Shown here in pieces: positions 19,982-29,242 of a stretch of DNA of 64,000 nt. The translations under genes and the position numbers were made by a program. Below the pieces are notes generated by a model. The model was given only the letters and a program-made list of their open reading frames with translations. It made no database searches and had not been told where the DNA came from. This stretch comes from Roseovarius sp. M141 (lineage in GTDB: Bacteria > Pseudomonadota > Alphaproteobacteria > Rhodobacterales > Rhodobacteraceae). Positions within the stretch are counted from its first letter, which is position 1. Each line of letters begins with the position of its first letter. The stretch is from assembly GCF_024355225.1 (NCBI RefSeq), contig NZ_VCNH01000008.1, positions 2,666,001 to 2,730,000 of the forward strand, given 5' to 3'.

Positions 19982-22402
19982 TCAACCACGCAGCCGCGCG
20001 CCACTGGGATCAAACGGCGGCGCGGTCAAAATCACCGCCCGGTGTGGGCGGCCCAGCACCATCACGTCGACCGTGTCCCCCGGCACGGCGCCTTTGACAT
20101 GGCCCAACGCCAGACTCATTCCCACCGAATATCCGTAGCTCCCCGAACTCACGCGCCCGATGCTGATGCCATCTTTGAAGATCGGCTCGCCCCCCGTCGC
20201 ATCGGCGCCCGATGCGGCGGTGTCATCCTCATCCAGATGCAGCAGGACCAGCGTTTCGCGGGCATCCTTGCCCATGACCTCGGCGGCGGCGCTTTTGTGC
20301 AGGAAGTCCTTTTCCATCTTAACCAGTGGCGCCAGCCCCACCTCCTGCGGCCAGTATTCGGGGCTGTATTCGCGCCCCCAGCTGCCATAGCCTTTTTCGA
20401 TCCGCAGGCTCATCAAGGCGCGGCTGCCGACGGGGCCTGTCCCGAAATCGCGGCCCGCCTCCAGCAGCGCGTTGTAGAGCTGCATCTGATCGGCGGCGGC
20501 GCAATGCAGCTCCCATCCCAGATCGCCGGTGAAACTGACGCGCAGGGCAAGGCACTGCACACCTGCCAGTTCGATCCGGGCTGACCGCATGAAGGGAAAG
20601 TCCGCCGCCTCCAGCGATGTATTCGTCAGCCGTTGAAGAATCTCGCGAGATTTCGGCCCGGCGACGTTGAAGCCGCACATCGCCTCGGTCCGGCTTTCAA
20701 ATACCGTCCCCTCGGGCAGTGGCACCATCTGGAAAAACCGCGCATGATACCGCTCCGCCATGCCCGATCCGATGATCCAGAATTCATCCGGTCCGGTGCG
20801 CGTCACGGTGAAATCGCCCGCAATGCCGCCGCGCACCGAAATCAGCGGCGTCAGGCAGGACCGGCCCACGGATTTCGGCATGGTGTTGGCGAAAACGGCG
20901 TTCAGCCAATCCTCGGCCCCTGCCCCGGCGCAGCGGTATTTGGCAAAGTTCGAGATGTCGATAATGCCCGCCGCCTCGCGCAGCATGCGGCACTCGGCGC
21001 CGACCGGCGCCCACCAGTTCTGCCGAGTGAAGCCCTTGGTTTCCTCGGTGCCGGGTTGATCCGCGAACCACAAAGGATGTTCCCAACCATAGTTGAGGCC
21101 GAAAACCGCGCCCATCGCCTTTTGCATCTCATAGGCCGGGCGCACGCGGCACGGGCGGCCTGCGCTGCGTTCTTCATAGGGGTAGTGGATGGCAAAGCGA
21201 TTGGCGTATTGATCGCGCACCTTGGCCTTGGTGAACGCCTTGTCGGCCCAGTCGCCAAAACGGGCCATGTCCCACGCGAACATGTCGTACCGCATCTCGC
21301 CCTCGACGATCCAGTCGGCCACCATCAGGCCCATGCCGGCCGACTGGCTAAAGCCGGGAATGATGCCATTGCAGCAGAAATACCCCTTCTTTTCAGGCAC
21401 CGGGCCAAGGATCACGTTGGCATCGGGCGTCCAGATCATCGGGCCGTTGATCACGCGTTTGATGCCCGCCTCGCCCACGGCGGGTACACGGGCAATCGCG
21501 CGCATCATGTTTTCCTCAATCCGGTCCAGATCGTCAGCGAACAGCTCATGCGCGAAATCCAGCGGCGTGCCGCCTTCGGCCCAGAACCGCATGTCTTTCT
21601 CGTAGGCGCCAATCAGCAGGCCCTTCCCCTCCTGACGCAGGTAATATTCGCCGTCGCGGTCGGCGACGGACGGCAGGCGGCGATCCAGCGCGGCGATCTC
21701 TGCAATGGTTTCGGTCACGAAATACTGATGTTCCGTCGGCTGCAGCGGCAGCGTGATCCCAGCCAGCGCCGCCACCTCGCGCCCCCACAGACCGGCGGCA
21801 TTGATGACCCAAGGGGTCCGGATGTTCCCCTTTGGCGTCTCGACGATCCATGTGCCATCGGGCTGCTGAACCGTCGCCGTGACGACCGTAAAGCGGTGAA
21901 TCTCCGCCCCCGCGGCCCGTGCGCCCGCCGCGTAGGCCGCCGTCACGCCGGAGGGGTCGACATTGCCACCATCGGGTTCCCACATGATGCAGCGGATGCC
22001 GTCGAAATCGACCAGCGGATGCAGCTTTTCGGCCTCATTGCGGCTGACCTCGTGGAAATTCATTCCGTATAATTTGGCCTTGGCCGCCTGAAGGCGCAGC
22101 TGATGCTCGCGCGCCTCGGTCTGCGCCAGATAGAGGCTGCCGGGTTGGAAAACACCGCAGCTTTGCCCCGTCTCGGACTCCAGCTGATTATAAAGCGTCA
22201 TGGTGTAGTGCTGAAGTCGGCTGATATTAGCGCTGTCATGCAGACCGTGAATATTCGCGGCGGCGTGCCAGGTGCTGCCGCTGGTCAGTTCGTCCCGCTC
22301 CAGCAACACGACATCGGACCAGCCCAGTTTGGTCAGGTGATAGAGAATCGAGCATCCGATAACGCCGCCACCGATCACGACGGCCTGTGCGTGGGTTTTC
22401 AT
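19982..22402 (-). CDS. FAD-dependent oxidoreductase with GcvT domain (dimethylglycine/sarcosine dehydrogenase-like)
   Basis: An 806-residue two-part enzyme. N-terminal DAO domain: dinucleotide fold AVVIGGGVIGCSILYHLTKL at residues 6-25 and SGSTWHAAANIHG, whose His is the site of covalent FAD attachment in dimethylglycine dehydrogenase. C-terminal half: FAO_M and aminomethyltransferase (GcvT) folds (FNVAGPKSREILQRLT, VSFTGDLGWELH, RIEKGYGSWGREY). It likely oxidatively demethylates an N-methyl amino acid and passes the one-carbon unit to tetrahydrofolate; the substrate is inferred only. The ATG at 22402 has AAGGGATA upstream. The other copy lies at 23974 in opposite orientation. Confidence 0.88.
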   Translation of the reverse strand: MKTHAQAVVIGGGVIGCSILYHLTKLGWSDVVLLERDELTSGSTWHAAANIHGLHDSANISRLQHYTMTLYNQLESETGQSCGVFQPGSLYLAQTEAREHQLRLQAAKAKLYGMNFHEVSRNEAEKLHPLVDFDGIRCIMWEPDGGNVDPSGVTAAYAAGARAAGAEIHRFTVVTATVQQPDGTWIVETPKGNIRTPWVINAAGLWGREVAALAGITLPLQPTEHQYFVTETIAEIAALDRRLPSVADRDGEYYLRQEGKGLLIGAYEKDMRFWAEGGTPLDFAHELFADDLDRIEENMMRAIARVPAVGEAGIKRVINGPMIWTPDANVILGPVPEKKGYFCCNGIIPGFSQSAGMGLMVADWIVEGEMRYDMFAWDMARFGDWADKAFTKAKVRDQYANRFAIHYPYEERSAGRPCRVRPAYEMQKAMGAVFGLNYGWEHPLWFADQPGTEETKGFTRQNWWAPVGAECRMLREAAGIIDISNFAKYRCAGAGAEDWLNAVFANTMPKSVGRSCLTPLISVRGGIAGDFTVTRTGPDEFWIIGSGMAERYHARFFQMVPLPEGTVFESRTEAMCGFNVAGPKSREILQRLTNTSLEAADFPFMRSARIELAGVQCLALRVSFTGDLGWELHCAAADQMQLYNALLEAGRDFGTGPVGSRALMSLRIEKGYGSWGREYSPEYWPQEVGLAPLVKMEKDFLHKSAAAEVMGKDARETLVLLHLDEDDTAASGADATGGEPIFKDGISIGRVSSGSYGYSVGMSLALGHVKGAVPGDTVDVMVLGRPHRAVILTAPPFDPSGARLRG

Positions 22403-22507
22403 GGGAGTATCCCTTAGCTGTAAATCGCCCCCAGCTTTACCCACCACATGGCGCCACGGTTGCCTCACTGCGACACACAACGTCGCGGTGAGACAAGTCG
22501 GTTTGCC

Positions 22508-23821
22508 TTATGTCTCGGTCACGCGCAGGCGCAATCGGTCGCTGACAGAGGCCAGCAGACGCTCGCGGTCGGGGGCGAAATCCATATGCGCCAGCGCGCG
22601 GCGCAGCGACAATTCGGCAAAATCGCGCGCCGCATCGCTCAGGCCACTGTCAGGGTGTTGCATCAGTCCGGCCAGCGTCGCCTGCAACCGGTGTTGAACC
22701 TCGTAGATTTGCGCACCATCGCGCACAAGCGACCCGAACCCGTCATCCAGCAGATCGCCCGGCATCAGGGGCGGCACCCAAAGACGGTCCAGTTCGGGGC
22801 CGCCCTGCTGATCTTCTTCGTTTACGGTTTCGTCCGAATAACTGGACAGGATGCGCCCGACGCGCGTGATGACGTCGATGGCCGTGCCCGGGTCGTTGAT
22901 GCCGGGCGACAGTGCCTTGGACGCAATTTCGCCCATGACGGTCAGGCCGAAACGTGGATCCTGATCATAGCTGCGCAGATCCTCGACCGTGACATGGCCG
23001 CGCAGAAGCGACAGGAATTCGTCGCGGTCCTCCTCGGCAGGGGCGTCGCCCACCACCCATAAAAGCGGCTCGTGCAGGAAAATGAATGTCCCGATGGCTT
23101 TGGGAAGATAGACCTGAACCTCGTACCGCTCGGCCACGGCTTGCAGCCCCTCGGGGTAGATGTGCTGTATGTACCCGCTCTGATCGGACTCCACCGACCA
23201 TGCTTGTTCCGGCACCGCACCGCGCAGCGGATTGGCCCCGAGGCACGGCGTGGTCAGCCGTTCGCGAAAGCGTTTTTTGGTGATATCCTCGACCTGCCGG
23301 GTTGTGTGCAGCAGACTGCCGAACGTCTGCAAATGCAGCACCCATCGCACCAGCGACCACACGACATAGGCCAGCACCAGAACCGTCAGCCAGAATATGA
23401 CCAGCGCGTGTTCATCGCCGAAAATACTGATCTCGCGCAGGATGATCGCCACCAGCGCATAGAGATAGGCGCCGATGAAGGCCGCCAGCGTCTTTTGCGT
23501 GGTGGTGTCCTGCATGATCAGCTGGTGCACCCGCGGCGTCCATTGTGAGGCCGAACTGCGGTAGGTCGACACCATCACCGTCATCGAAAAGATCGTTGCC
23601 GACAGCATGGCGCTGGCGATGATATCCAGCAACCTGTCCGCCGACGCGCCCGACAACCGCCCGGCCATTTCATCGGGCACGAACATCTCGATCAGTTGCG
23701 TCACGCCCAGCGCCACCACCGACAAAAGGCCCATGGCCAGCACCCGCACCCACAGCTTGCGAGAATAATTGCGCGTCCTGCGCCACAGCGTCGAGGGGAT
23801 CAGAAGGATGTTTTTCATCAT
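22508..23821 (-). CDS. DUF2254 membrane protein
   Basis: A 437-residue inner-membrane protein of the DUF2254 family, function unknown. There are about four hydrophobic segments in the first 180 residues (VLAMGLLSVVALGVTQLI; LLDIIASAMLSATIFSMTVM; LAAFIGAYLYALVAIIL; FWLTVLVLAYVVWSLV) and a soluble remainder with the characteristic SKALSPGINDPGTAIDVITR motif. Two adjacent ATGs (23821, 23818) start it. It is sandwiched between two related FAD/GcvT oxidoreductase genes and points the same way as the left one, but is not closely coupled to it (105 bases apart). Confidence 0.9.
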   Translation of the reverse strand: MMKNILLIPSTLWRRTRNYSRKLWVRVLAMGLLSVVALGVTQLIEMFVPDEMAGRLSGASADRLLDIIASAMLSATIFSMTVMVSTYRSSASQWTPRVHQLIMQDTTTQKTLAAFIGAYLYALVAIILREISIFGDEHALVIFWLTVLVLAYVVWSLVRWVLHLQTFGSLLHTTRQVEDITKKRFRERLTTPCLGANPLRGAVPEQAWSVESDQSGYIQHIYPEGLQAVAERYEVQVYLPKAIGTFIFLHEPLLWVVGDAPAEEDRDEFLSLLRGHVTVEDLRSYDQDPRFGLTVMGEIASKALSPGINDPGTAIDVITRVGRILSSYSDETVNEEDQQGGPELDRLWVPPLMPGDLLDDGFGSLVRDGAQIYEVQHRLQATLAGLMQHPDSGLSDAARDFAELSLRRALAHMDFAPDRERLLASVSDRLRLRVTET

Positions 23822-23973
23822 AAATTAATCGCACGGGCGCGGATCGGGTTCCATTCTTTTCGCCATTTGAACGGCATGAGTGACATAAAACGACAGGATC
23901 TGTCGCAGGCGCGCATGACGCCACCCTTGCAGGATCGCAGGTTCAGCTCAGGACCAGCGAGGGAGATTGGGTT

Positions 23974-26382
23974 ATGAAAACCACCGCACAGGCTGTCGTG
24001 ATCGGCGGCGGCGTCGTGGGATGCAGCGTATTGTACCACCTGACCAAGCTGGGCTGGTCCGATGTCATGCTGCTGGACCGGTCCGAGCTGACCTCGGGCA
24101 GCACATGGCATGCGGCAGGCGGATTTCACACGTTGAATGGCGATACGAACATGGCCGCGCTTCAGGGCTACACCATCCGCCTTTACAAGGAACTGGAAGA
24201 GATCACCGGCATGTCCTGCGGTCTGCACCATGTCGGCGGCATCACGCTGGCCGACAATTCCGACCGCTTTGACATGCTGCTGGCCGAGCGGGCCAAGCAT
24301 CGCTACATGGGCCTCGACACGCATATCGTGACGCCCGAAGAGATCGCGCAGATCGCACCGGTGACGAACATCGAAGGTATCCTCGGCGGCCTGTATGACC
24401 CGCTCGACGGGCATCTGGACCCCTCCGGCACCACCCACGCCTATGCACGCGCGGCGCGCATGGGCGGCGCGACCATTCACACGCATTGCATGGTGCGCGA
24501 AACGCGCCAGCGCGCCGATGGCACCTGGGACGTGGTGACGGACAAGGGGACGGTCCACGCCGAGCATGTGGTCAACGCCGGTGGCCTCTGGGCGCGCGAG
24601 GTCGGCGCGATGGCGGGTGTCTACCTACCCCTGCATCCAATGGAGCATCAGTATATCGTCACCGATGACGTGCCCGAGATCGTGGCGCGCGACACCGAAC
24701 ATCCCCATGTCATGGACCCCGCCGGGGAATCATACCTGCGCCAGGAAGGCCGCGGCCTGTGTATCGGTTTTTACGAGCAGCCGTGCAAGCCATGGGCGGT
24801 GGATGGCACCCCATGGGATTTCGGGCATGAATTGCTGCCCGACAACCTCGACAAGATCGAGGACAGCATCGAATTCGCCTATCGCCGGTTCCCGGCGTTG
24901 GGCCGCGCGGGCGTCAAATCTGTCATTCACGGGCCCTTCACCTTTGCCCCCGATGGCAATCCGCTGGTCGGCCCGGTGCCGGGCTTGCGCGGCTATTGGT
25001 CGGCCTGCGGCGTCATGGCGGGGTTCTCCCAAGGGGGCGGTGTGGGCCTGATGCTGGCACAGTGGATGACGGCGGGGGAATGCGAGCGCGACGTCACCGC
25101 GATGGATGTCGCGCGTTTCGGCGACTGGATCACGCCGGGCTACACCCGCCCCAAGGTGGTCGAAAATTACCAGACCCGGTTTTCCGTCAGTTACCCGAAC
25201 CAGGAACTGCCCGCCGCCCGCCCGTTTCGCACGACGCCGATGTATGACGTGCTCACCGGCATGGGCGCTGTCTGGGGCCAGCAATACGGGCTGGAGGTGG
25301 CGAACTATTTTGCGACCGGTGACGAGCCGCGCTACGAGACGCCCAGCTTCCGCCGCTCGAACGCCTTTGAGGCGACCGCGCGCGAGGTCCGCGACGTGCG
25401 CAGCTCCGTTGGTATCAACGAGGTGCAGAATTTCGGCAAATATCTGGTGACAGGCGCCGGCGCGCGCGATTGGCTGGACCGGATCATGGCCGGTCGCGTA
25501 CCACAGCCGGGACGCCTGTCGCTGACGCCGATGCTTTCGCCGCAAGGGCGGCTGATGGGTGATTTCACCATTTCCTGCCTCTCGGATGAGGCATTCCAAC
25601 TGACCGCCTCTTACGGTGCGCAGGCCAATCACATGCGCTGGTTCCAACGCCACGAGACGCAGGGCGTGCATATCGAGAACATCAGCGACCGGTTGACCGG
25701 CTTCCAGATCGCCGGGCCGAAGGCGCGCGAGGTGTTGATTACCTGCACGCGCGATAGCGTCGCAGACATGCGCTTCATGGACCTGCGCCACGCCACTGTC
25801 GGCATGACAGACTGCCTGATCCAGCGCGTCAGCTATACCGGCGATCTGGGGTATGAAATCTATTGCGACCCCATGGCCCAGCGCGCCCTGTGGGATACGC
25901 TGCACGAGGCAGGTCGGCCGCATAACATGCGCCCCTTTGGGATGCGCGCGATGATGTCGCTGCGGCTGGACAAATTCTTTGGCTCGTGGGGCGCGGAATT
26001 CTCGCCCGATTACACGCCGGGCGAAACGGGCATGGATCGCTTTATCCAATGGTCCAAGAACAGCGATTTCATCGGCCGCGCCGCTGCGGAGGCCGACCGT
26101 GCCAAGGGCGCCGCGCGCCAGCTGGTCGCATTTGACGTGCAGGCCGATGACGCCGACGCGCATGGCTACGAGCCGATCTGGATTGATGGCACGGTGCAGG
26201 GTTTCGTCACCTCGGGCGGATATTCGCACCATGCGGGCAAATCCATTGCGCTGGGGCTGATCCCGCGCGAGATGGCGACAGAGGGCCGCGCGGCGCAGAT
26301 TGAGATACTGGGCCAAATGCGCGATGCCACGCTGATCACCGCGCCACTTTTTGATGCAGATGGCGCGCGTATGCGGGGCTGA
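23974..26382 (+). CDS. FAD-dependent oxidoreductase with GcvT domain, second copy
   Basis: An 802-residue paralogue of the enzyme at 19982-22402. Residues 1-26 are nearly the same (AVVIGGGVVGCSVLYHLTKL); the FAD-linking motif reads SGSTWHAAGGFHT, so the covalent His is kept. C-terminal GcvT fold: FQIAGPKAREVLI, VSYTGDLGYEIYCD, LRLDKFFGSWGAEF. The start ATG at 23974 has GAGGGAGA upstream. The two copies differ at many active-site-side positions (ANIHGLHDSAN against GGFHTLNGDTN), suggesting different N-methyl or betaine-like substrates. Substrate assignment would need structure or biochemistry. Confidence 0.9.
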   Translation: MKTTAQAVVIGGGVVGCSVLYHLTKLGWSDVMLLDRSELTSGSTWHAAGGFHTLNGDTNMAALQGYTIRLYKELEEITGMSCGLHHVGGITLADNSDRFDMLLAERAKHRYMGLDTHIVTPEEIAQIAPVTNIEGILGGLYDPLDGHLDPSGTTHAYARAARMGGATIHTHCMVRETRQRADGTWDVVTDKGTVHAEHVVNAGGLWAREVGAMAGVYLPLHPMEHQYIVTDDVPEIVARDTEHPHVMDPAGESYLRQEGRGLCIGFYEQPCKPWAVDGTPWDFGHELLPDNLDKIEDSIEFAYRRFPALGRAGVKSVIHGPFTFAPDGNPLVGPVPGLRGYWSACGVMAGFSQGGGVGLMLAQWMTAGECERDVTAMDVARFGDWITPGYTRPKVVENYQTRFSVSYPNQELPAARPFRTTPMYDVLTGMGAVWGQQYGLEVANYFATGDEPRYETPSFRRSNAFEATAREVRDVRSSVGINEVQNFGKYLVTGAGARDWLDRIMAGRVPQPGRLSLTPMLSPQGRLMGDFTISCLSDEAFQLTASYGAQANHMRWFQRHETQGVHIENISDRLTGFQIAGPKAREVLITCTRDSVADMRFMDLRHATVGMTDCLIQRVSYTGDLGYEIYCDPMAQRALWDTLHEAGRPHNMRPFGMRAMMSLRLDKFFGSWGAEFSPDYTPGETGMDRFIQWSKNSDFIGRAAAEADRAKGAARQLVAFDVQADDADAHGYEPIWIDGTVQGFVTSGGYSHHAGKSIALGLIPREMATEGRAAQIEILGQMRDATLITAPLFDADGARMRG

Positions 26383-26563
26383 GGGACAAACGGCTGGCGT
26401 AGGCAGGATCGACGATATCGTTTCTCCCAAGGACCGAAGTACCGTGTCTTCTGTGCGCGCATCGTTGGAGGCAACGTACCCTCACACCAAAACCGTCTGC
26501 CCCGGTAGCGTTTTCGGATCGCAGGAAACGTCCGTTCCGCTTTGTGGGGCGAACGACCGTCAA

Positions 26564-26761
26564 TCAGCGTACCAGCCGGAAATGGCGCGCGGCCTGAAGG
26601 CGCAGACCACGAAGCGCGTCGGGCGCACTGCGCAGCGACGGCGCAATCGCCTTGTAGGGGGCATCGTTGCTTCCGTAGTCTGGGCGATGTTCGGGGAACA
26701 ACCGACCGTCGCGATCGCGAAGCTCGGCTGTGTATTTCGGGGATTTTTTTTCTCTTCCATG
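26564..26761 (-). pseudogene. IS3-family OrfA remnant
   Basis: The minus strand reads REKKSPKYTAELRDRDGRLF, PEHRPDYGSNDAPYKAIAPS and LRSAPDALRGLRLQAA, matching the helix-turn-helix OrfA of IS3-type elements (RYSPEFRERAVRLV, YGSEWAAI, SPDTLRxWVRQAE), with substitutions and a premature end. No OrfB follows. The remainder of 26383-26956 has no recognised gene; its right end is the leader of the small secreted protein. Confidence 0.55.
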
Positions 26762-26956
26762 GGGTTCATCCTTCGAGAGTTTTACTCCCCGGTAGACCTA
26801 GAGAGCTTCAAAATAGCCTTGGTGCCGCGTCCAAAGCTGGATCTAAGATACTGCGTCAAAAGCAAGTCTTGCCGAATGGTCATCTGTGCGAAGGCAAATA
26901 ACTGGAAATTCCACTCGAAATGGAAGACACTGACACAAATTTTCAGGAGACCTGAT

Positions 26957-27226
26957 ATGCGCTATATGGCTACAGTTTTCATCCTTGCTTTGTCCACCAG
27001 TGTCGCCGCCGCCGATACGATGGCTGCCGACACCTGCAAAGCCGATCTTTCGCCAATTGGTCAGGAGATATACACTGCCGCACTGGCGCAGCATCCAACC
27101 CAAGCGACTGGACGAGAGATTATAAAGTCTGAAGTCGAGAAGCTTATGTCTGAGGGCAAGGTCGATTTGTCAGAAGGCCGCAAGGCGGGCGAGGCCGCGG
27201 GACACTGCCTCAAATTGCTCAAGTAG
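26957..27226 (+). CDS. Small secreted protein of unknown function
   Basis: An 89-residue protein with a signal peptide (MRYMATVFILALSTSVAAAD, cleavage after the AAA) and a helical mature part with two cysteines (ADTCKAD, GHCLKLLK) and many Lys/Glu residues. The ATG at 26957 has AGGAGA six bases upstream, the best ribosome site of this region; the frame is open further upstream but without a start of similar quality. The two Cys at either end may form one disulphide. No family recognised. It is an intact single gene in an otherwise decayed stretch. Confidence 0.7.
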   Translation: MRYMATVFILALSTSVAAADTMAADTCKADLSPIGQEIYTAALAQHPTQATGREIIKSEVEKLMSEGKVDLSEGRKAGEAAGHCLKLLK

Positions 27227-27278
27227 TCTTTGCTCTGCCACGCAGGACGGACGTCTAACCCTTTATAGCTCGCTCAGA

Positions 27279-28097
27279 GGTGCTGTCAGGCAAATGCAAA
27301 CCAGCCTCGTCAAGGACAGCAAGCCTGCGCTTTATACCGCGCCGAAATCGCGCCACTCAGCAAGAGCGACGGCGCGGTTCAGCTTAAAATTGTCACGTGA
27401 GTAAAAGCTGCGCTCCTGATTAAAGTGATTGTAGACGGAAGCGTGAACAGCGGCGAATTTCTGTAAACTTCGCATGCGCCTGAAGCGAAGCATGGCCCGT
27501 TCTCACCTTTGAAATGGCTGATGTGAATTCTCCGCCCGATTGTTGAGCCAGCGTCCTGTATCTTGTCGATCGGCGTTGCCGATAACCTTCATCGCAACTC
27601 CGTAAGACCGAAGCTTGTCCGTCACCAAGACTTCGGATCGACCATGGGCTTCATTGATTTTCTGAGGAATTTCAATGCCACTTTGCGATCACGCCGTTTC
27701 GTGACATAGCTTTCGAGCACCTCGCCCTCATGATCCACCGCCCGCCAAAGATAGTGCCGCTCGCCGTTGATTTTCACGAACACCTCGTCCAGATGCCACT
27801 GCCAGTTCTAAAATAAGCAAATCCGACTGGCGCGCTTTCTGCGGATCTCGGCCGCAAACAGCGGACCAGATCTATTCCACCAGAACCGAACCGTGTCGTG
27901 GCTGATCTCGATACCACGCTCGTGCAAAAGGTCCTCCACATTGCGAAACGACAACGGGAACCGGACATAGAGCATAACAGCAAGCCGGACGATTTCAGGC
28001 GACGTCTTGAAGTAGCGAAAAGGGCTGTGTTTTCTCATCCTCAAACGCTATGAGTCCTCCCTGCCCGGCTCAGGCCAGTTTCTTCTGACAGTGCCCT
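27279..28097 (-). mobile_element. IS6/IS26-family insertion sequence remnant (819 bp)
   Basis: Ends carry GGTGCTGTCAGGCAAAT on the left and, in reverse complement, GGCACTGTCAGAAGAAA on the right, the IS6-type CTGT repeat. Length is right for the family. No target duplication is seen (CGCTCAGA on the left, CTTTCAGC on the right), and the right end lies inside a truncated mgtC, so a deletion or replicative rearrangement next to the IS is likely. Confidence 0.8.
27332..28038 (-). pseudogene. IS6-family transposase, inactivated
   Basis: Begins MRKHSPFRYFKTSPEIVRLA and continues YVRFPLSFRNVEDLLHERGI and DTVRFWWNRSGPLFAAEIRR, the N-terminal half of IS26-like transposases. The catalytic part is still readable (NWQWHLDEVFVKINGERHYL, VLVTDKLRSYG, RWLNNRAENSH, RMRSLQKFAAVHASVYNHFN). 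Lesions: amber codon at 27808-27810, a frameshift in the middle near 27660, and an opal codon at 27503-27505 in PFQR*ERAML. It ends ALAEWRDFGAV at 27332. Confidence 0.9.
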
Positions 28098-28390
28098 TTC
28101 AGCCGTCCGTCGTCGCTGGGCGACATGATCGCGCCCGCTCCGAGAAATCCGATACCGCCAACAATGCCCTGGATCAGGCGGGTGGGGTCGATGGAAATGG
28201 CATCATCTTCGGCCATACCGCTCAACGCGAAGTTGAGCGTTACCGTCATCAAAGCGGCAGAGCCGATCGCCACCAGAACATGGGCCCCGGCCCCCAGAGG
28301 CTTTCCCTTGATCTCGCGGTCGAGCCCGACGACCAGTCCGCATCTCCCCGAAAACAGAACGCGGAGTATAAAATCGCTGACATCGACCAC
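28098..28390 (-). pseudogene. MgtC/SapB-family membrane protein, 3' end lost at the IS
   Basis: The remaining N-terminal 95-100 residues read DFILRVLFSGRCGLVVGLDR, KPLGAGAHVLVAIGSAALMT and IQGIVGGIGFLGAGAIMS, the hydrophobic MgtC core (LGxxIGLERE, RTHxLVxxGAALF, GIGFLGAGxI). The frame then runs into the IS6 element and stops at 28070. MgtC proteins are usually longer, so this is a truncated gene. The start is uncertain: GTG codons at 28390 or 28387, behind AGGGAG, are plausible. Confidence 0.75.
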
Positions 28391-28564
28391 TATTGGGGAA
28401 CTCCCTGTTCTCGCGCCCACCTTGCCATATCTCTTCTTTAGCGACGACTGGCTTGTTGATATTTAATCTGCATTGAGACGGGGCGTTCGGCGTAAGCTTA
28501 TGGTCATGTGTCGGACCGTTGAATCCCGGGACGTAAATGAAACTCTTCAAACAGGGAAACGCGG

Positions 28565-29080
28565 ATGTTTTTTGATGGACCTATACTCGACGCTTTGGCC
28601 AAGGGCTCCCTGCTGAGCGTGATCGGGATTGCCTGGATCATCTTTCTGGTCCGCATCGTCGGGTTGAGGTCGTTCTCGAAAATGACCAATTTTGATTTCG
28701 TGATGACGGTGGCCATGGGGTCGCTTCTTGCAGGGGTTTCGCAATCTCAGCAATGGACTGGCTTCGTGCAGACACTCACGGCAATGGCCTGCCTCTTCGC
28801 AGTGCAATATTTTGTCTCCCGGCTTCGGCGTCGGTCCCCCCGTTTTGATGCACTGGTTCAGAACACGCCAGTTCTGCTCATGAAAGATGGCGTCATCCTG
28901 CACGATGCCTTGCACGCGACGCGTGTGGCCGAGGAAGACCTTATCGCGAAACTGCGCGAAGCAAACGCACTCGAAATGTCTTCTGTCCATGCCGTGGTAC
29001 TGGAGACAACCGGCGACATCTCGGTGCTTCATGGTGATCAGGTAGATGAGGCGCTATTCAAGGGTATAGCCCAGGTTTGA
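28565..29080 (+). CDS. DUF421 (YetF/YcaP-like) membrane protein
   Basis: A 171-residue protein with two or three N-terminal membrane helices (LLSVIGIAWIIFLVRIVGLR; VMTVAMGSLLAGV; FVQTLTAMACLFAVQYFV) and a soluble DUF421 domain (PVLLMKDGVILHDALHATRV, EEDLIAKLREAN, VHAVVLETTGDISVL). The RSFSKMTNFDFVMTVAMGSL segment is typical of the family. Function unknown; relatives are linked to envelope stress. The ATG at 28565 has AGGGAAA upstream. The next gene starts one base after its stop, so it was the first gene of an operon with an antiporter that is now truncated. Confidence 0.9.
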   Translation: MFFDGPILDALAKGSLLSVIGIAWIIFLVRIVGLRSFSKMTNFDFVMTVAMGSLLAGVSQSQQWTGFVQTLTAMACLFAVQYFVSRLRRRSPRFDALVQNTPVLLMKDGVILHDALHATRVAEEDLIAKLREANALEMSSVHAVVLETTGDISVLHGDQVDEALFKGIAQV

Positions 29081-29081
29081 C

Positions 29082-29240
29082 ATGGAAAGTGACCCGTTTT
29101 TCACGTTCAGCCCGTATCATCTGACACTCGCCATCGTCGGCTGCATCGTGATCCTGTCTCGCTGGTTTCCGCGGCTTGTTTCATCCCGCGAACCGGCAGC
29201 CGACCCCCTGATGATCCTGTTCGGGCTGTGGCGGTTCTGA
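29082..29240 (+). pseudogene. Cation:proton antiporter N-terminus, truncated
   Basis: Fifty-two codons starting MESDPFFTFSPYHLTLAIVG, with one hydrophobic segment and SREPAADPLMILFGLW, resembling the first helix and loop of CPA1-type Na+/H+ antiporters. The frame then leaves the family (RF, stop) at the junction with an integrase remnant on the other strand. The start is one base after the DUF421 stop. The missing 3' part was probably removed by a deletion that joined the island to the integrase. Confidence 0.55.
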
Positions 29241-29242
29241 CG

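Noticed and set aside
24730..26430. A 566-codon minus-strand frame inside the second FAD/GcvT gene
   Set aside because: Antisense shadow; the plus-strand frame has the full two-domain enzyme.
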